Both the position numbers and the translations under genes were made by a program. Shown in pieces: positions 1-5,182 of a DNA stretch of 5,533 nucleotides. How positions within the stretch are numbered: position 1 is the stretch's first letter; every line of letters starts with the position of its first letter. The stretch is from Syntrophomonadaceae bacterium (lineage in GTDB: Bacteria > Bacillota > Dethiobacteria > DTU022), in contig PWMM01000266.1 of the NCBI GenBank assembly GCA_003558195.1, positions 1-5,533 on the forward strand, written 5' to 3'. Below the pieces are notes generated by a model that worked only from the letters and a program-made list of their open reading frames with translations, ran no database searches and was not told the origin of the DNA.

Positions 1-16
1 CCTCAGGGGGCCTACT

Positions 17-40
17 AAAAAAGCCCTTTCTTTAAGGGCT
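17..40 (-). terminator. Intrinsic terminator closing the left gene cassette
   Basis: Read on the minus strand, this is a 7-bp stem (AGCCCTT with AAGGGCT) with a 5-nt loop, followed by a run of six T (A17-A22 on the plus strand). It lies about 220 nt downstream of the last gene stop at 264 and is oriented to stop leftward transcription. Confidence 0.8.
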
Positions 41-263
41 CAGCAAAGTGCTTCTATTTTTGATCTACCTAAGCATCCATCTTTTTTGTTGAAAGTGGTA
101 GATTGCAATAAAGGTTTTTCCCCCTACCAGGCCCTACAGACAACCGCAAAAAAAGGTTTTTGTAAAATATTTTATTTGTGGCAGTTCATTCGATAACCGC
201 AGCCTGTTTAAACCTTATTATTTGCTAGTCAACTGAAGGGCCTTAGTAGGTTTTAGTTTATTG
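41..263. other. Gene-free 3' region between the last small gene and its terminator
   Basis: I see no credible ORF on either strand. The longest ATG, GTG or TTG starts run only a few to some 17 codons and lack ribosome binding sites. The stretch is AT-rich. It contains short repeated words (AACCGCA twice, at about 133 and 195; AAAGGTTTTT twice) but no stem comparable to the terminator. It would be a long 3' untranslated region of the leftward transcript. It could conceal a small RNA, but nothing in the sequence supports one directly. Confidence 0.5.
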
Positions 264-482
264 CTAAGAGGGTGTGCCTTGATAGCGCTTGCCGGTGTTA
301 GGATCTAACTGTTCTCGGCAGTTGGCCACGTACTCTTCTGATAAATCTGTGATAACAATCAACTGGCCAGGGCCGTTATACTTCGGTACCGGTTCGCCTG
401 GCTGAATTATCACAACCTTAACGATATTGTTCAGGCCTACCTGGCTTTCAAGGTCGGCTATCCTTTTTTTTATTTCTGCCAT
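264..482 (-). CDS. Hypothetical protein, 72 aa, small phage-type
   Basis: I do not recognise a named family. The ATG at 482 is chosen over an upstream in-frame TTG at 503 because GTGAGGT (491-497) sits 8 nt before it. The protein starts with a short amphipathic helix (IKKRIADLESQVG, residues 4-16), then a probable beta strand ending in a turn (KVVIIQPGEPVP, 23-34) and another strand (GQLIVITDLSEEY, about 42-54). The tail is polar. Small prophage proteins often have this build, a leucine-heptad N-terminus followed by a short beta segment, but this is a general impression. The first 35 nt overlap the end of the 106-residue gene in another reading frame, so translation is probably coupled. It is the last gene before the terminator at 17-40. 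Confidence 0.75.
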   Translation of the reverse strand: MAEIKKRIADLESQVGLNNIVKVVIIQPGEPVPKYNGPGQLIVITDLSEEYVANCREQLDPNTGKRYQGTPS

Positions 483-768
483 TTTGCTGTACCTCACTTT
501 CAAGGGCCTTTAAGCGCTCGTCAAGATCTGCAATTTCCAATCCTTTAAAGCCAATATTGCACAAAAAACCTATTGCCCGGCTCTTAACTATGACATCACC
601 AGTGCTGGCCCTAACTGCTGCTAGGGCTTCACTTAGAGCGCATAGAAGGGTTTCAATAGTTAAAGGGTCCGGGCTGGAGTTTTTTTTATCGGCTTCAGCT
701 TTCGATCTGCTTTTACGCTTGTATTCCCGGTCTTTTTGCCGGGCCATATCAGGGTCTTTAAAAGGCAT
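448..768 (-). CDS. Hypothetical protein, 106 aa, basic N-terminus and helical C-terminal half
   Basis: Function unknown. The ATG at 768 is preferred to upstream in-frame starts because it lies 7 nt after the stop of the previous gene and has AAGGTG (779-784) about 10 nt upstream; a longer version would overlap the 221-residue gene. Residues 1-29 are strongly basic (MPFKDP..., then KDREYKRKSRSK), a type of leader seen in small phage proteins. Residues 37-94 look helical and contain SRAIGFLCNIGFKGLEIADLD (63-83) followed by a leucine-heptad segment (LDERLKALESEV, 82-93), which suggests oligomerisation. The AIGxL...LKALE pattern recalls small proteins encoded near phage packaging genes, but I cannot prove homology. 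The 3' end contains an A8 run shared with the overlapping downstream gene. Confidence 0.75.
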   Translation of the reverse strand: MPFKDPDMARQKDREYKRKSRSKAEADKKNSSPDPLTIETLLCALSEALAAVRASTGDVIVKSRAIGFLCNIGFKGLEIADLDERLKALESEVQQNGRNKKKDSRP

Positions 769-775
769 CGTACAA

Positions 776-1441
776 TCACACCTTACTATATGCATTTTCA
801 AACTTGCTGGCCTCATGTTCTAAGCGCCGCTTGATTACCTTTTCTTCGAGGGTTAAAGGTCTGCCTTCCAAATCGGCCAATTCCAAATTAAGCACTTGGA
901 AGCTCTTTTCAGCATAATCACGCAAACTGCCCGCGGCTAAAATCTGAGAATTTTCGTCTGGTAGATTTTTCTCCCGGGCTCTTTCTTGGGCTTTATTCCA
1001 TTTGTCAATCAAGGTTTGCTTTTCGGCTGATTCGAGCTTAATTGTGAATCTAAGGTCAAGGCTATCCTCAATCATTGTTCGAACCGTCGCATCGTCTGCC
1101 TTTTTCTCGTATAGCTGAATTAATGCACTCTCATCAAGGCCCTGAATGAGCGGTAACAATATTTCGGCCTTCTGCCGGTCTTGGGCTTGCTGTTTAACCT
1201 GGGCCTCTTTAGCAACTGCTTGGGCTCTCTGAAAAGCTGCTTCTGCTCGCTCTGGCAGACCCTTTGTCAATTCTGCAACCTGAGCCTGTGAATCTTTGAT
1301 CAGCTCGCTCCTGGCCGCTTTCTTGCCCTCCAGGGTCAACCGAGGGTCGCTGTCAATCCTGGCCAGCTGGTCTTTTGTTTCATGAATTATTTTTTCAGCT
1401 TGCTTTTTATTATCCAGAATAGAATCTTTAACTGACTTCAT
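776..1441 (-). CDS. Hypothetical helical, Ala/Gln/Lys-rich protein, 221 aa
   Basis: Function unknown. The ATG at 1441 is chosen because AGGAG (1450-1454) lies 8 nt upstream. The frame is open further, to a GTG at 1552, but that codon abuts its Shine-Dalgarno motif and is unlikely to be used. The protein is predicted almost entirely helical, with no signal peptide, membrane segment or cysteine. Residues 1-95 are rich in A, Q, E and K and are probably coiled coil. Residues 95-160 look like a compact helical part (LLPLIQGLDESALIQLYEKK, then DSLDLRFTIKLES). A motif of the form [RP]LTLEx(K) occurs near residues 35-40 and again near 195-201, hinting at an internal duplication. A phage scaffolding-like or other oligomeric role is possible on composition alone. 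It heads a three-gene operon; the next gene starts 7 nt after its stop. Confidence 0.8.
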   Translation of the reverse strand: MKSVKDSILDNKKQAEKIIHETKDQLARIDSDPRLTLEGKKAARSELIKDSQAQVAELTKGLPERAEAAFQRAQAVAKEAQVKQQAQDRQKAEILLPLIQGLDESALIQLYEKKADDATVRTMIEDSLDLRFTIKLESAEKQTLIDKWNKAQERAREKNLPDENSQILAAGSLRDYAEKSFQVLNLELADLEGRPLTLEEKVIKRRLEHEASKFENAYSKV

Positions 1442-1558
1442 TATAATCACTCCTATTAATAGTTTGGTTTTGATGTTCCTGCAATTAGACCAGTTACTAT
1501 TTACATATTTGATTTCACCTCGCTTGATTATTTTTTGTTTTGATTTCTGCACCTCCTC
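1442..1558 (-). promoter_or_regulatory. Leader of the left cassette with three Shine-Dalgarno-like motifs and a start-stop mini-ORF
   Basis: On the minus strand the leader carries GAGGAGG (near 1552-1558), then GAGGTGA (1515-1521) placed 8 nt before an ATG that is followed at once by TAA (1501-1506), and finally the AGGAG that serves the 221-residue gene. The first two have no productive start at normal spacing, apart from the two-codon start-stop unit. They could be remnants of a lost leader gene or could modulate ribosome loading. This is inference from spacing alone. Confidence 0.35.
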
Positions 1559-1572
1559 AAATAGGTTGTTTA

Positions 1573-1578
1573 ATTATA
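1573..1578 (-). promoter_or_regulatory. Candidate -10 box (TATAAT) for the left cassette
   Basis: A perfect TATAAT on the minus strand lies just downstream of the terminator at 1589-1611 and about 15 nt upstream of the first Shine-Dalgarno-like motif. A good -35 box is missing at 16-18 bp, where the sequence is part of the GC-rich terminator stem, so this promoter call is weak. A new transcript is expected here because the preceding terminator should stop upstream transcription. Confidence 0.4.
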
Positions 1579-1588
1579 GAATGGCATT

Positions 1589-1611
1589 AAAAAACCCCTC
1601 TCTAAAGGGGT
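1589..1611 (-). terminator. Intrinsic terminator after the 97-aa gene
   Basis: On the minus strand there is a 6-bp GC-rich stem (ACCCCT with AGGGGT), a 6-nt loop and a T6 run (A1589-A1594 on the plus strand, partly shared with the stem). It begins 27 nt after the stop of the 97-residue gene and separates the replication transcript from the left three-gene cassette. Confidence 0.85.
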
Positions 1612-1637
1612 CTGCCTCATTGCCCTATGATTTGTAA

Positions 1638-1931
1638 TCAGGAGGCCATTTGTTGTATGTACTCATAATAAACTTTTTCATGCAACTTATAAAACCTGTA
1701 CAACTCCTGCTGGTATTCAATCAGAGAGGCATTTCCCCAGAGCTGGTCAATCCGGGCCTCTGATTCGTTAATTTGCCTGGCTATATCAGGGCAATATTTT
1801 TTCATAAACCTATGGCAATCACCTTCCCAAAATTCATTTATTGTTATTGAGCATTTATCAAATAACTTCTTGTATTCGTCTCCATAAAAGAGGTCAGAGT
1901 CTTGCTTAAATCTTTTTAACCACTTGCCCAA
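1638..1931 (-). CDS. Hypothetical protein, 97 aa, aromatic-rich
   Basis: I do not recognise this protein. It starts at a TTG (1929-1931) with an excellent ribosome binding site, AGGAGGTGA, directly upstream at 1936-1944. It is rich in W, Y, F, K and E: a basic start (MGKWLKRFKQDSDLF), then CSITINEFWEGDCHRFMKKY (27-46) with three cysteines including C47, then a probably helical C-terminal half ending in a tyrosine-rich segment (ELYRFYKLHEKVYYEYIQQ). The cysteines do not form a clear metal-binding pattern. It has no signal peptide or membrane segment. It follows the DUF3987 gene after a 126-nt gap holding palindromes, and is closed by a terminator. Its place beside the replication genes hints at a replication- or copy-control accessory role, which is inference only. 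Confidence 0.75.
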   Translation of the reverse strand: MGKWLKRFKQDSDLFYGDEYKKLFDKCSITINEFWEGDCHRFMKKYCPDIARQINESEARIDQLWGNASLIEYQQELYRFYKLHEKVYYEYIQQMAS

Positions 1932-1935
1932 AATA

Positions 1936-1944
1936 TCACCTCCT
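1936..1944 (-). promoter_or_regulatory. Strong ribosome binding site deciding a TTG start
   Basis: AGGAGGTGA is nearly a full match to the 16S rRNA anti-Shine-Dalgarno. Its AGGAGG core lies about 7 nt before the TTG at 1931. It fixes the start of the 97-residue gene, which has no suitable ATG nearby. Confidence 0.8.
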
Positions 1945-1955
1945 TTTTATTAAAT

Positions 1956-1979
1956 ATGCAGGGGTATTAATACCTGCAT
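1956..1979. repeat. 24-bp interrupted palindrome upstream of the 97-aa gene
   Basis: The inner 12 bp, GGTATTAATACC (1963-1974), are a perfect palindrome. They are flanked by ATGCA and TGCAT arms, with two extra G on the left side; alternatively ATGCAGG pairs with CCTGCAT around a 10-nt loop. There is no T run on either strand, so it is not a terminator. It sits 12 nt upstream of the ribosome binding site and could be an operator or part of a replication origin. Confidence 0.6.
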
Positions 1980-1987
1980 GGGTGTCG

Positions 1988-2029
1988 TTGGTAACCAATA
2001 GTTACCATTAAATTCATTTGCTGGTTACC
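1988..2029. repeat. Cluster of GGTWACC motifs, candidate iterons or operator
   Basis: TTGGTAACCAA (1988-1998) is palindromic around a central base. GTTACC (2001-2006) forms an inverted pair with its GGTAAC. A third copy, GGTTACC, is at 2023-2029. A fourth partial copy, GGTAAC (2090-2095), lies inside the end of the DUF3987 gene. The cluster is immediately downstream of the replication-type genes, where related elements often carry their origin. An origin role is inferred; the sites could equally bind a regulator of the 97-residue gene. Confidence 0.5.
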
Positions 2030-2057
2030 TATGATGCCAATGATAGTTCCATACTCC

Positions 2058-3623
2058 CTACATATTAAGAAAAATTTTTGGATTGATTAGGTAACATGAT
2101 TTTGGCTGCCTCCCTTCAATGGGCATTTGATAACCCTTTAGCCAGTTTGCTTCTTCAAGCTCTTCGACTGCTTCTTTTACTATTTCTCTACTTGTCAGTA
2201 AGTGCCAGCCTCTTTGGTAAATATCCCTTACACTGAATCCATCCTGCAACTTTTTGTTTTTCAGCTTTTTTGACAACTCTATTGCCGCCCTTTGTCCAGT
2301 ATTTCCGATCATGCCATAAATGCGCCGGGCATGGCTTTCAAGATAATCACACCAGGCGGCTGCCCTTTCAGCCGATTCAAGCGGGATGGGGCCACCCTGC
2401 CGGTGACCACCGGCTATATTTGCGATATGGTCAATTAAGGCTAAGCTGGGCATGAGAGATCTATACTTTGCGAGATGTTCAAGCAGCACCGGGTTTTCGT
2501 CTGCCTGTAGCATATTCTGTAATTCATTTAACCATTGGTAGAAAACCTCTTGCCCCTGGTTATTAAAATGAAAGTATGGCGCTATTCCGCTTGATGCTCC
2601 ATGCTCGATAAAGTTCATTTCAGCGATCTTTTTAAAAACACTAAAAGCTCTATTTTTAGCTTGTTTATCAGGGTATTCATCGACCAGTTGCCATTTTTCA
2701 GAATCAGGGTATACCATTAGCTGCATCCGTTGAATCAGGCCATCGTTTTCAAGCGCTGAAGTAGCCTGGTATAGGTATGCAAGCAGTTTTGCAGGTTGTA
2801 TAGATCCTAAAAGTGAAATGCAAAGGTTATTGCAGTGAGTGGTCCCCCTGCCGATCCGGTCGGTTGTTATACTGCCGTAACCGTTCCACGCCTCCAGAAA
2901 AAAAGCTCTGTCAGCTTCCCTACCCTGCTGATCCCAGCTTGAAAGCAAGCCAATCATTTCATCCCTGAATAATAAAAGGCCCCTTGGATTCTGTTCAAGT
3001 AGCACCGATAACATTTCGATCGTTGAATCATTTGTTTTAAATCTTTTCCAGATAGGCTTTTCTGGTTCATCAAGGCCCATGTAATCCTGCTTGAGGGTCT
3101 CTAAGTCCTTGCTACCTTTCCCTTTAGCTGCAACCTGCATCTGATTTTTAATACCATCTCTCTGAGCTTTAAATACTTCTTTTTCGGCTTCATAAAAAGT
3201 AAGCTCATCATCATATATTTTCTTTGCATCCTTCTCTAACTCAACAAGGGGCGATACGGCTTCAGCTAAAGCAGGAGTTTTTAATGTCCCCGGTTCGCTT
3301 ATCGCACATCCCCATAAATTAGGAGTAACAGTCCAACTATCTTTTTGCTTGGGTTTTATGTTACAACCAGCTCCAATAAGCGCACCAGCAGCAACCATGG
3401 CACCGATAGCGACAATATCAGGTTTAACCTGCATCCGATAAGATGAATCTGCAATCCAATCTCTGAATGGATCTGGCAATATTTCAAGGGGCAGCTGTTC
3501 AACCGGCAACAAGATTGCTTTTACAGGTTCGGGATCGGGCCAGGCAGTGGTTTCTGCCTGAATGGTATCTAAAATTATTGCTTCGTCTTCTGGGGTGAAT
3601 TTTTCTACTATATTCTGGCCCAT
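2058..3623 (-). CDS. DUF3987 family P-loop protein, probable replicative helicase-like ATPase, 521 aa
   Basis: This protein belongs by motif pattern to the DUF3987 (YfjI-type) family, encoded in many phages and integrative elements beside primase-type genes and thought to act in element DNA replication. An N-terminal part (about 45-105: PLEILPDPFRDWI, then a hydrophobic Ala/Gly-rich stretch) leads into a Walker A-like loop with the atypical form SEPGTLKTP (109-117). A probable Walker B strand is GLLLFRDEM (215-223), a sensor-like strand is LCISLLGSIQP (267-277), and DGLIQRMQLMVYPD (294-307) holds a candidate arginine finger, R299. The C-terminus (about 462-500) looks like a winged helix. A lysine-rich coiled region (130-185) separates Walker A from B. 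The start at 3623 has AGGTG 10 nt upstream and overlaps the preceding gene by 16 bp, so the two are coupled. Family membership is solid; helicase activity is inferred. Confidence 0.88.
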   Translation of the reverse strand: MGQNIVEKFTPEDEAIILDTIQAETTAWPDPEPVKAILLPVEQLPLEILPDPFRDWIADSSYRMQVKPDIVAIGAMVAAGALIGAGCNIKPKQKDSWTVTPNLWGCAISEPGTLKTPALAEAVSPLVELEKDAKKIYDDELTFYEAEKEVFKAQRDGIKNQMQVAAKGKGSKDLETLKQDYMGLDEPEKPIWKRFKTNDSTIEMLSVLLEQNPRGLLLFRDEMIGLLSSWDQQGREADRAFFLEAWNGYGSITTDRIGRGTTHCNNLCISLLGSIQPAKLLAYLYQATSALENDGLIQRMQLMVYPDSEKWQLVDEYPDKQAKNRAFSVFKKIAEMNFIEHGASSGIAPYFHFNNQGQEVFYQWLNELQNMLQADENPVLLEHLAKYRSLMPSLALIDHIANIAGGHRQGGPIPLESAERAAAWCDYLESHARRIYGMIGNTGQRAAIELSKKLKNKKLQDGFSVRDIYQRGWHLLTSREIVKEAVEELEEANWLKGYQMPIEGRQPKSCYLINPKIFLNM

Positions 3624-4174
3624 TTTCTTATCACACCTGTTCTAAGTAGTCTTAGCCGTTCTTCTGTGCTTCCTATACTGAGCACTCTTAAATATTCTTC
3701 AACCTGTGGTAGCTCATGCACATTATCTATTACTGTATCTGGCAAATCATCTAAGCCTATGAGCTGAACTATATAATCAATCGTATCTCTAAATTCGATA
3801 AGATTTAAAAATGCTCGGTGTTCCAACTTATGATATTGTTGTGAAATGGTTCGTTTCTGTTTCACTTTATTAATCTGTTGCAGCTTTTTTTTTGATAACG
3901 GTTTATTCGTCGATAGACCAAAACGCTCAGCAATCATATTGGCCGCTCGATAAGGCTTAACACCTGCCAGCCGGGCAACAAAGTCAATGTTGTCACCTGC
4001 GGCCTGGCAGCCAAAACATTTATAGCCATCATGGTAGATTTGAAAGCTTGCAGTGCTTTCCGGATGGAAGGGGCATAATATTTTTCCCCGCCGAGGTTCC
4101 TCCCCGTTAAAAGAGGCTTGCACTTCCGGGAAAGGTATGAGTTTTGCTTGGTAAAATACATCTAATTTTTCCAT
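3608..4174 (-). CDS. CHC2 zinc-finger domain protein, primase-type, 188 aa, no TOPRIM domain
   Basis: This is the zinc-binding part of a DnaG-type primase as a stand-alone protein. The CHC2 motif is clear: C34-P-F-H37, then C53-F-G-C56, followed by the family-typical GDNIDFVARLAGV (60-72), which helps bind template DNA. The C-terminal half is charged and helical (a Lys/Gln-rich linker at about 92-115, then EEYLRVLSIGSTEERLRLL, 159-177). Full DnaG is about 600 residues with a TOPRIM catalytic domain; none is present here or elsewhere in the window. Proteins of this length and layout are known from Firmicutes prophages and integrative elements. The start at 4174 has GGAAGG upstream at a somewhat long spacing. 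The gene overlaps the DUF3987 gene by 16 bp. It may recruit or assist a host primase or the neighbouring helicase-like protein; that is inference. Confidence 0.88.
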   Translation of the reverse strand: MEKLDVFYQAKLIPFPEVQASFNGEEPRRGKILCPFHPESTASFQIYHDGYKCFGCQAAGDNIDFVARLAGVKPYRAANMIAERFGLSTNKPLSKKKLQQINKVKQKRTISQQYHKLEHRAFLNLIEFRDTIDYIVQLIGLDDLPDTVIDNVHELPQVEEYLRVLSIGSTEERLRLLRTGVIRKWARI

Positions 4175-4211
4175 ATTATTTTATCTATCCTTCCATGTAA
4201 TAATGAAGGGG

Positions 4212-4394
4212 TTATCTATTCAAATACTCGATTAGTTTGTGCCGGGGGATCACCAACCTTTTTTGACCAACCCGAATGCCTATCTCGTTTGCAATTTCGT
4301 AAGCTGTATTACGTCCAATGTTTAAGTATTTGCGTAAATCGTCAGCAGTTATAGTGGTGGGCAGATCTTTATAATCTTTATGGTTTAGATTCAC
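4212..4394 (-). CDS. Excisionase-family winged helix-turn-helix protein, 60 aa
   Basis: A small DNA-binding protein of the excisionase (HTH_17, MerR-like) type. The pattern is complete: TITADDLRKYLNIGRNTAYEIANE (14-37) is the helix-turn-helix, RVGQKRLVIPR (41-51) the wing with the usual hydrophobic strand, and HKLIEYLN (52-59) the closing helix. Such proteins bend DNA at attachment sites to favour excision, or act as small regulators. It starts at a GTG (4392-4394) with an excellent ribosome binding site, GGGAGGTGA (4401-4409). It is the first gene of the replication transcript, 37 nt upstream of the CHC2 gene, and follows a terminator that ends the regulator gene. Its position near the right attachment site fits an excisionase, but small HTH proteins of this type also act as transcription factors. 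The fold is well supported, the role less so. Confidence 0.82.
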   Translation of the reverse strand: MNLNHKDYKDLPTTITADDLRKYLNIGRNTAYEIANEIGIRVGQKRLVIPRHKLIEYLNR

Positions 4395-4427
4395 TTTATT
4401 TCACCTCCCTATGAATATTTTTGTACG

Positions 4428-4453
4428 AAAAAAACACTGGGAGAACCAGTGTT
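4428..4453 (-). terminator. Intrinsic terminator or attenuator between the regulator and the excisionase-like gene
   Basis: On the minus strand there is a perfect 8-bp stem (AACACTGG with CCAGTGTT) with a 5-nt loop, followed by a T7 run (A4428-A4434 on the plus strand, the last two in the stem). It starts 26 nt after the regulator stop codon and ends 33 nt before the next start. I see no clear promoter between it and the next gene, so partial read-through may supply the downstream operon. Confidence 0.85.
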
Positions 4454-4479
4454 AAAAATTATTATTGCATTACTGTATT

Positions 4480-5124
4480 TTATTTGAGTATTTGAGAAAA
4501 ACTTTCCGGGTCTTTTGCCATCCAGGCCCAAAAGACTGCACTTTCAACCATCCTAGATATCAGCCATTGATAAGGGGTTAAATCCTTAATATTCTTTTCC
4601 TTTCTTAAGTTATTGATAATGATATTCTCAATCAACCTTTCTATTTCTATATCCGGCTTTTCTCGCTTAAAATCCATAGCCTGTATTGCAGTCTGCCTGG
4701 CTTTCCTAATATCATCATACGTCAAACGTATATACCCATTTTTGAGTTGAACTGCAGCATAAGCTTGAGCCGGGGTTTCTTCAGGATGTTCGGTTCGCCG
4801 GCTGTTCCGGAAAGTTGCCGGGGGTATTAAGCCCTCCTTTTCATAGTTTAGTAAAGTGTTGGGATGTATTTTTATACCCCAACTTTTAAGCTTTTCAAGA
4901 ACTTCCTTTTTATCCAATTCAACCGTCCCCCCAATGGCAGCAAGTTCTTTTGCTGATATTTTTAATCTATCTTTATAGCGGATTTTTTTCTTTGTGTTTC
5001 TTTTATCAAGCCTCGAATCATGATTAAACTTATGATTCCTCTCCCATTTATCGAAGTGTAAGATTTGCTTTTCTGTTTCACGGGTTCCATCCCAATGGTT
5101 TAAGAATAGCTCTGCTTGTGTCAA
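4480..5124 (-). CDS. Putative element regulator with central MerR-like helix-turn-helix, 214 aa
   Basis: Likely a DNA-binding repressor of the element. Residues 72-105 contain a MerR-like helix-turn-helix ending in the typical NTLLNYEKEGLIPP (89-102). Unlike MerR family members, the motif is central rather than N-terminal. It follows a basic, polar segment (about 25-60, many K, R, N and D) and precedes a helical C-terminus (about 135-205) that may dimerise (IERLIENIIINNLRKEK, then SRMVESAVFWAWMAKD). The start is a TTG (5122-5124) with GGGAGAGG 6 nt upstream; the ATG at the edge of that site reads only ATG-CCT-TGA. A consensus promoter and a perfect 20-bp palindrome lie directly upstream, suggesting autoregulation. 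A MerR-type activator would use a 19-bp spacer and a site between the promoter boxes, which is not seen. The exact family is not recognised. Confidence 0.75.
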   Translation of the reverse strand: MTQAELFLNHWDGTRETEKQILHFDKWERNHKFNHDSRLDKRNTKKKIRYKDRLKISAKELAAIGGTVELDKKEVLEKLKSWGIKIHPNTLLNYEKEGLIPPATFRNSRRTEHPEETPAQAYAAVQLKNGYIRLTYDDIRKARQTAIQAMDFKREKPDIEIERLIENIIINNLRKEKNIKDLTPYQWLISRMVESAVFWAWMAKDPESFSQILK

Positions 5125-5130
5125 GGCATA

Positions 5131-5138
5131 CCTCTCCC
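5131..5138 (-). promoter_or_regulatory. Ribosome binding site deciding the TTG start of the regulator
   Basis: GGGAGAGG lies 6 nt before the TTG at 5122-5124. The only nearby ATG gives a two-codon frame, so the TTG start is the best choice. Confidence 0.65.
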
Positions 5139-5155
5139 GTTAAAATTTAGCATAT

Positions 5156-5175
5156 GCTCACAAGTACTTGTGAGC
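5156..5175. promoter_or_regulatory. Perfect 20-bp palindromic operator at the regulator's transcription start
   Basis: The half-site GCTCACAAGT is followed directly by its exact reverse complement, ACTTGTGAGC. The palindrome begins 7 bp downstream of the -10 box, so it should cover roughly +1 to +20. It lacks a T run and a loop, so it is not a terminator. A protein bound here would block initiation or clearance. The neighbouring regulator is the obvious candidate binder, giving negative autoregulation; that assignment is inferred from position. Confidence 0.8.
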
Positions 5176-5182
5176 TAATACT

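Noticed and set aside
769..816. Longer start for the 106-residue protein
   Set aside because: It would overlap the end of the 221-residue gene, whereas the ATG at 768 follows that stop by 7 nt with a usable ribosome binding site.
557..823. Plus-strand open frame of 88 codons
   Set aside because: It is antisense to the 106-residue gene, has no ribosome binding site, and its product is low-complexity Ser/Leu/Arg-rich in the manner of a shadow frame.
1442..1552. A 37-residue N-terminal extension of the 221-residue protein from a GTG at 1552
   Set aside because: The GTG directly abuts its Shine-Dalgarno motif with no spacer, and the ATG at 1441 has an AGGAG at ideal spacing.
2270..2455. Plus-strand open frame of 61 codons
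   Set aside because: It lies wholly inside the well-supported DUF3987 gene on the opposite strand, and no ribosome binding site or domain pattern supports it.
3934..4161. Minus-strand open frame of 75 codons
   Set aside because: It lies inside the CHC2 zinc-finger gene in another frame; the CHC2 frame has the conserved motif.
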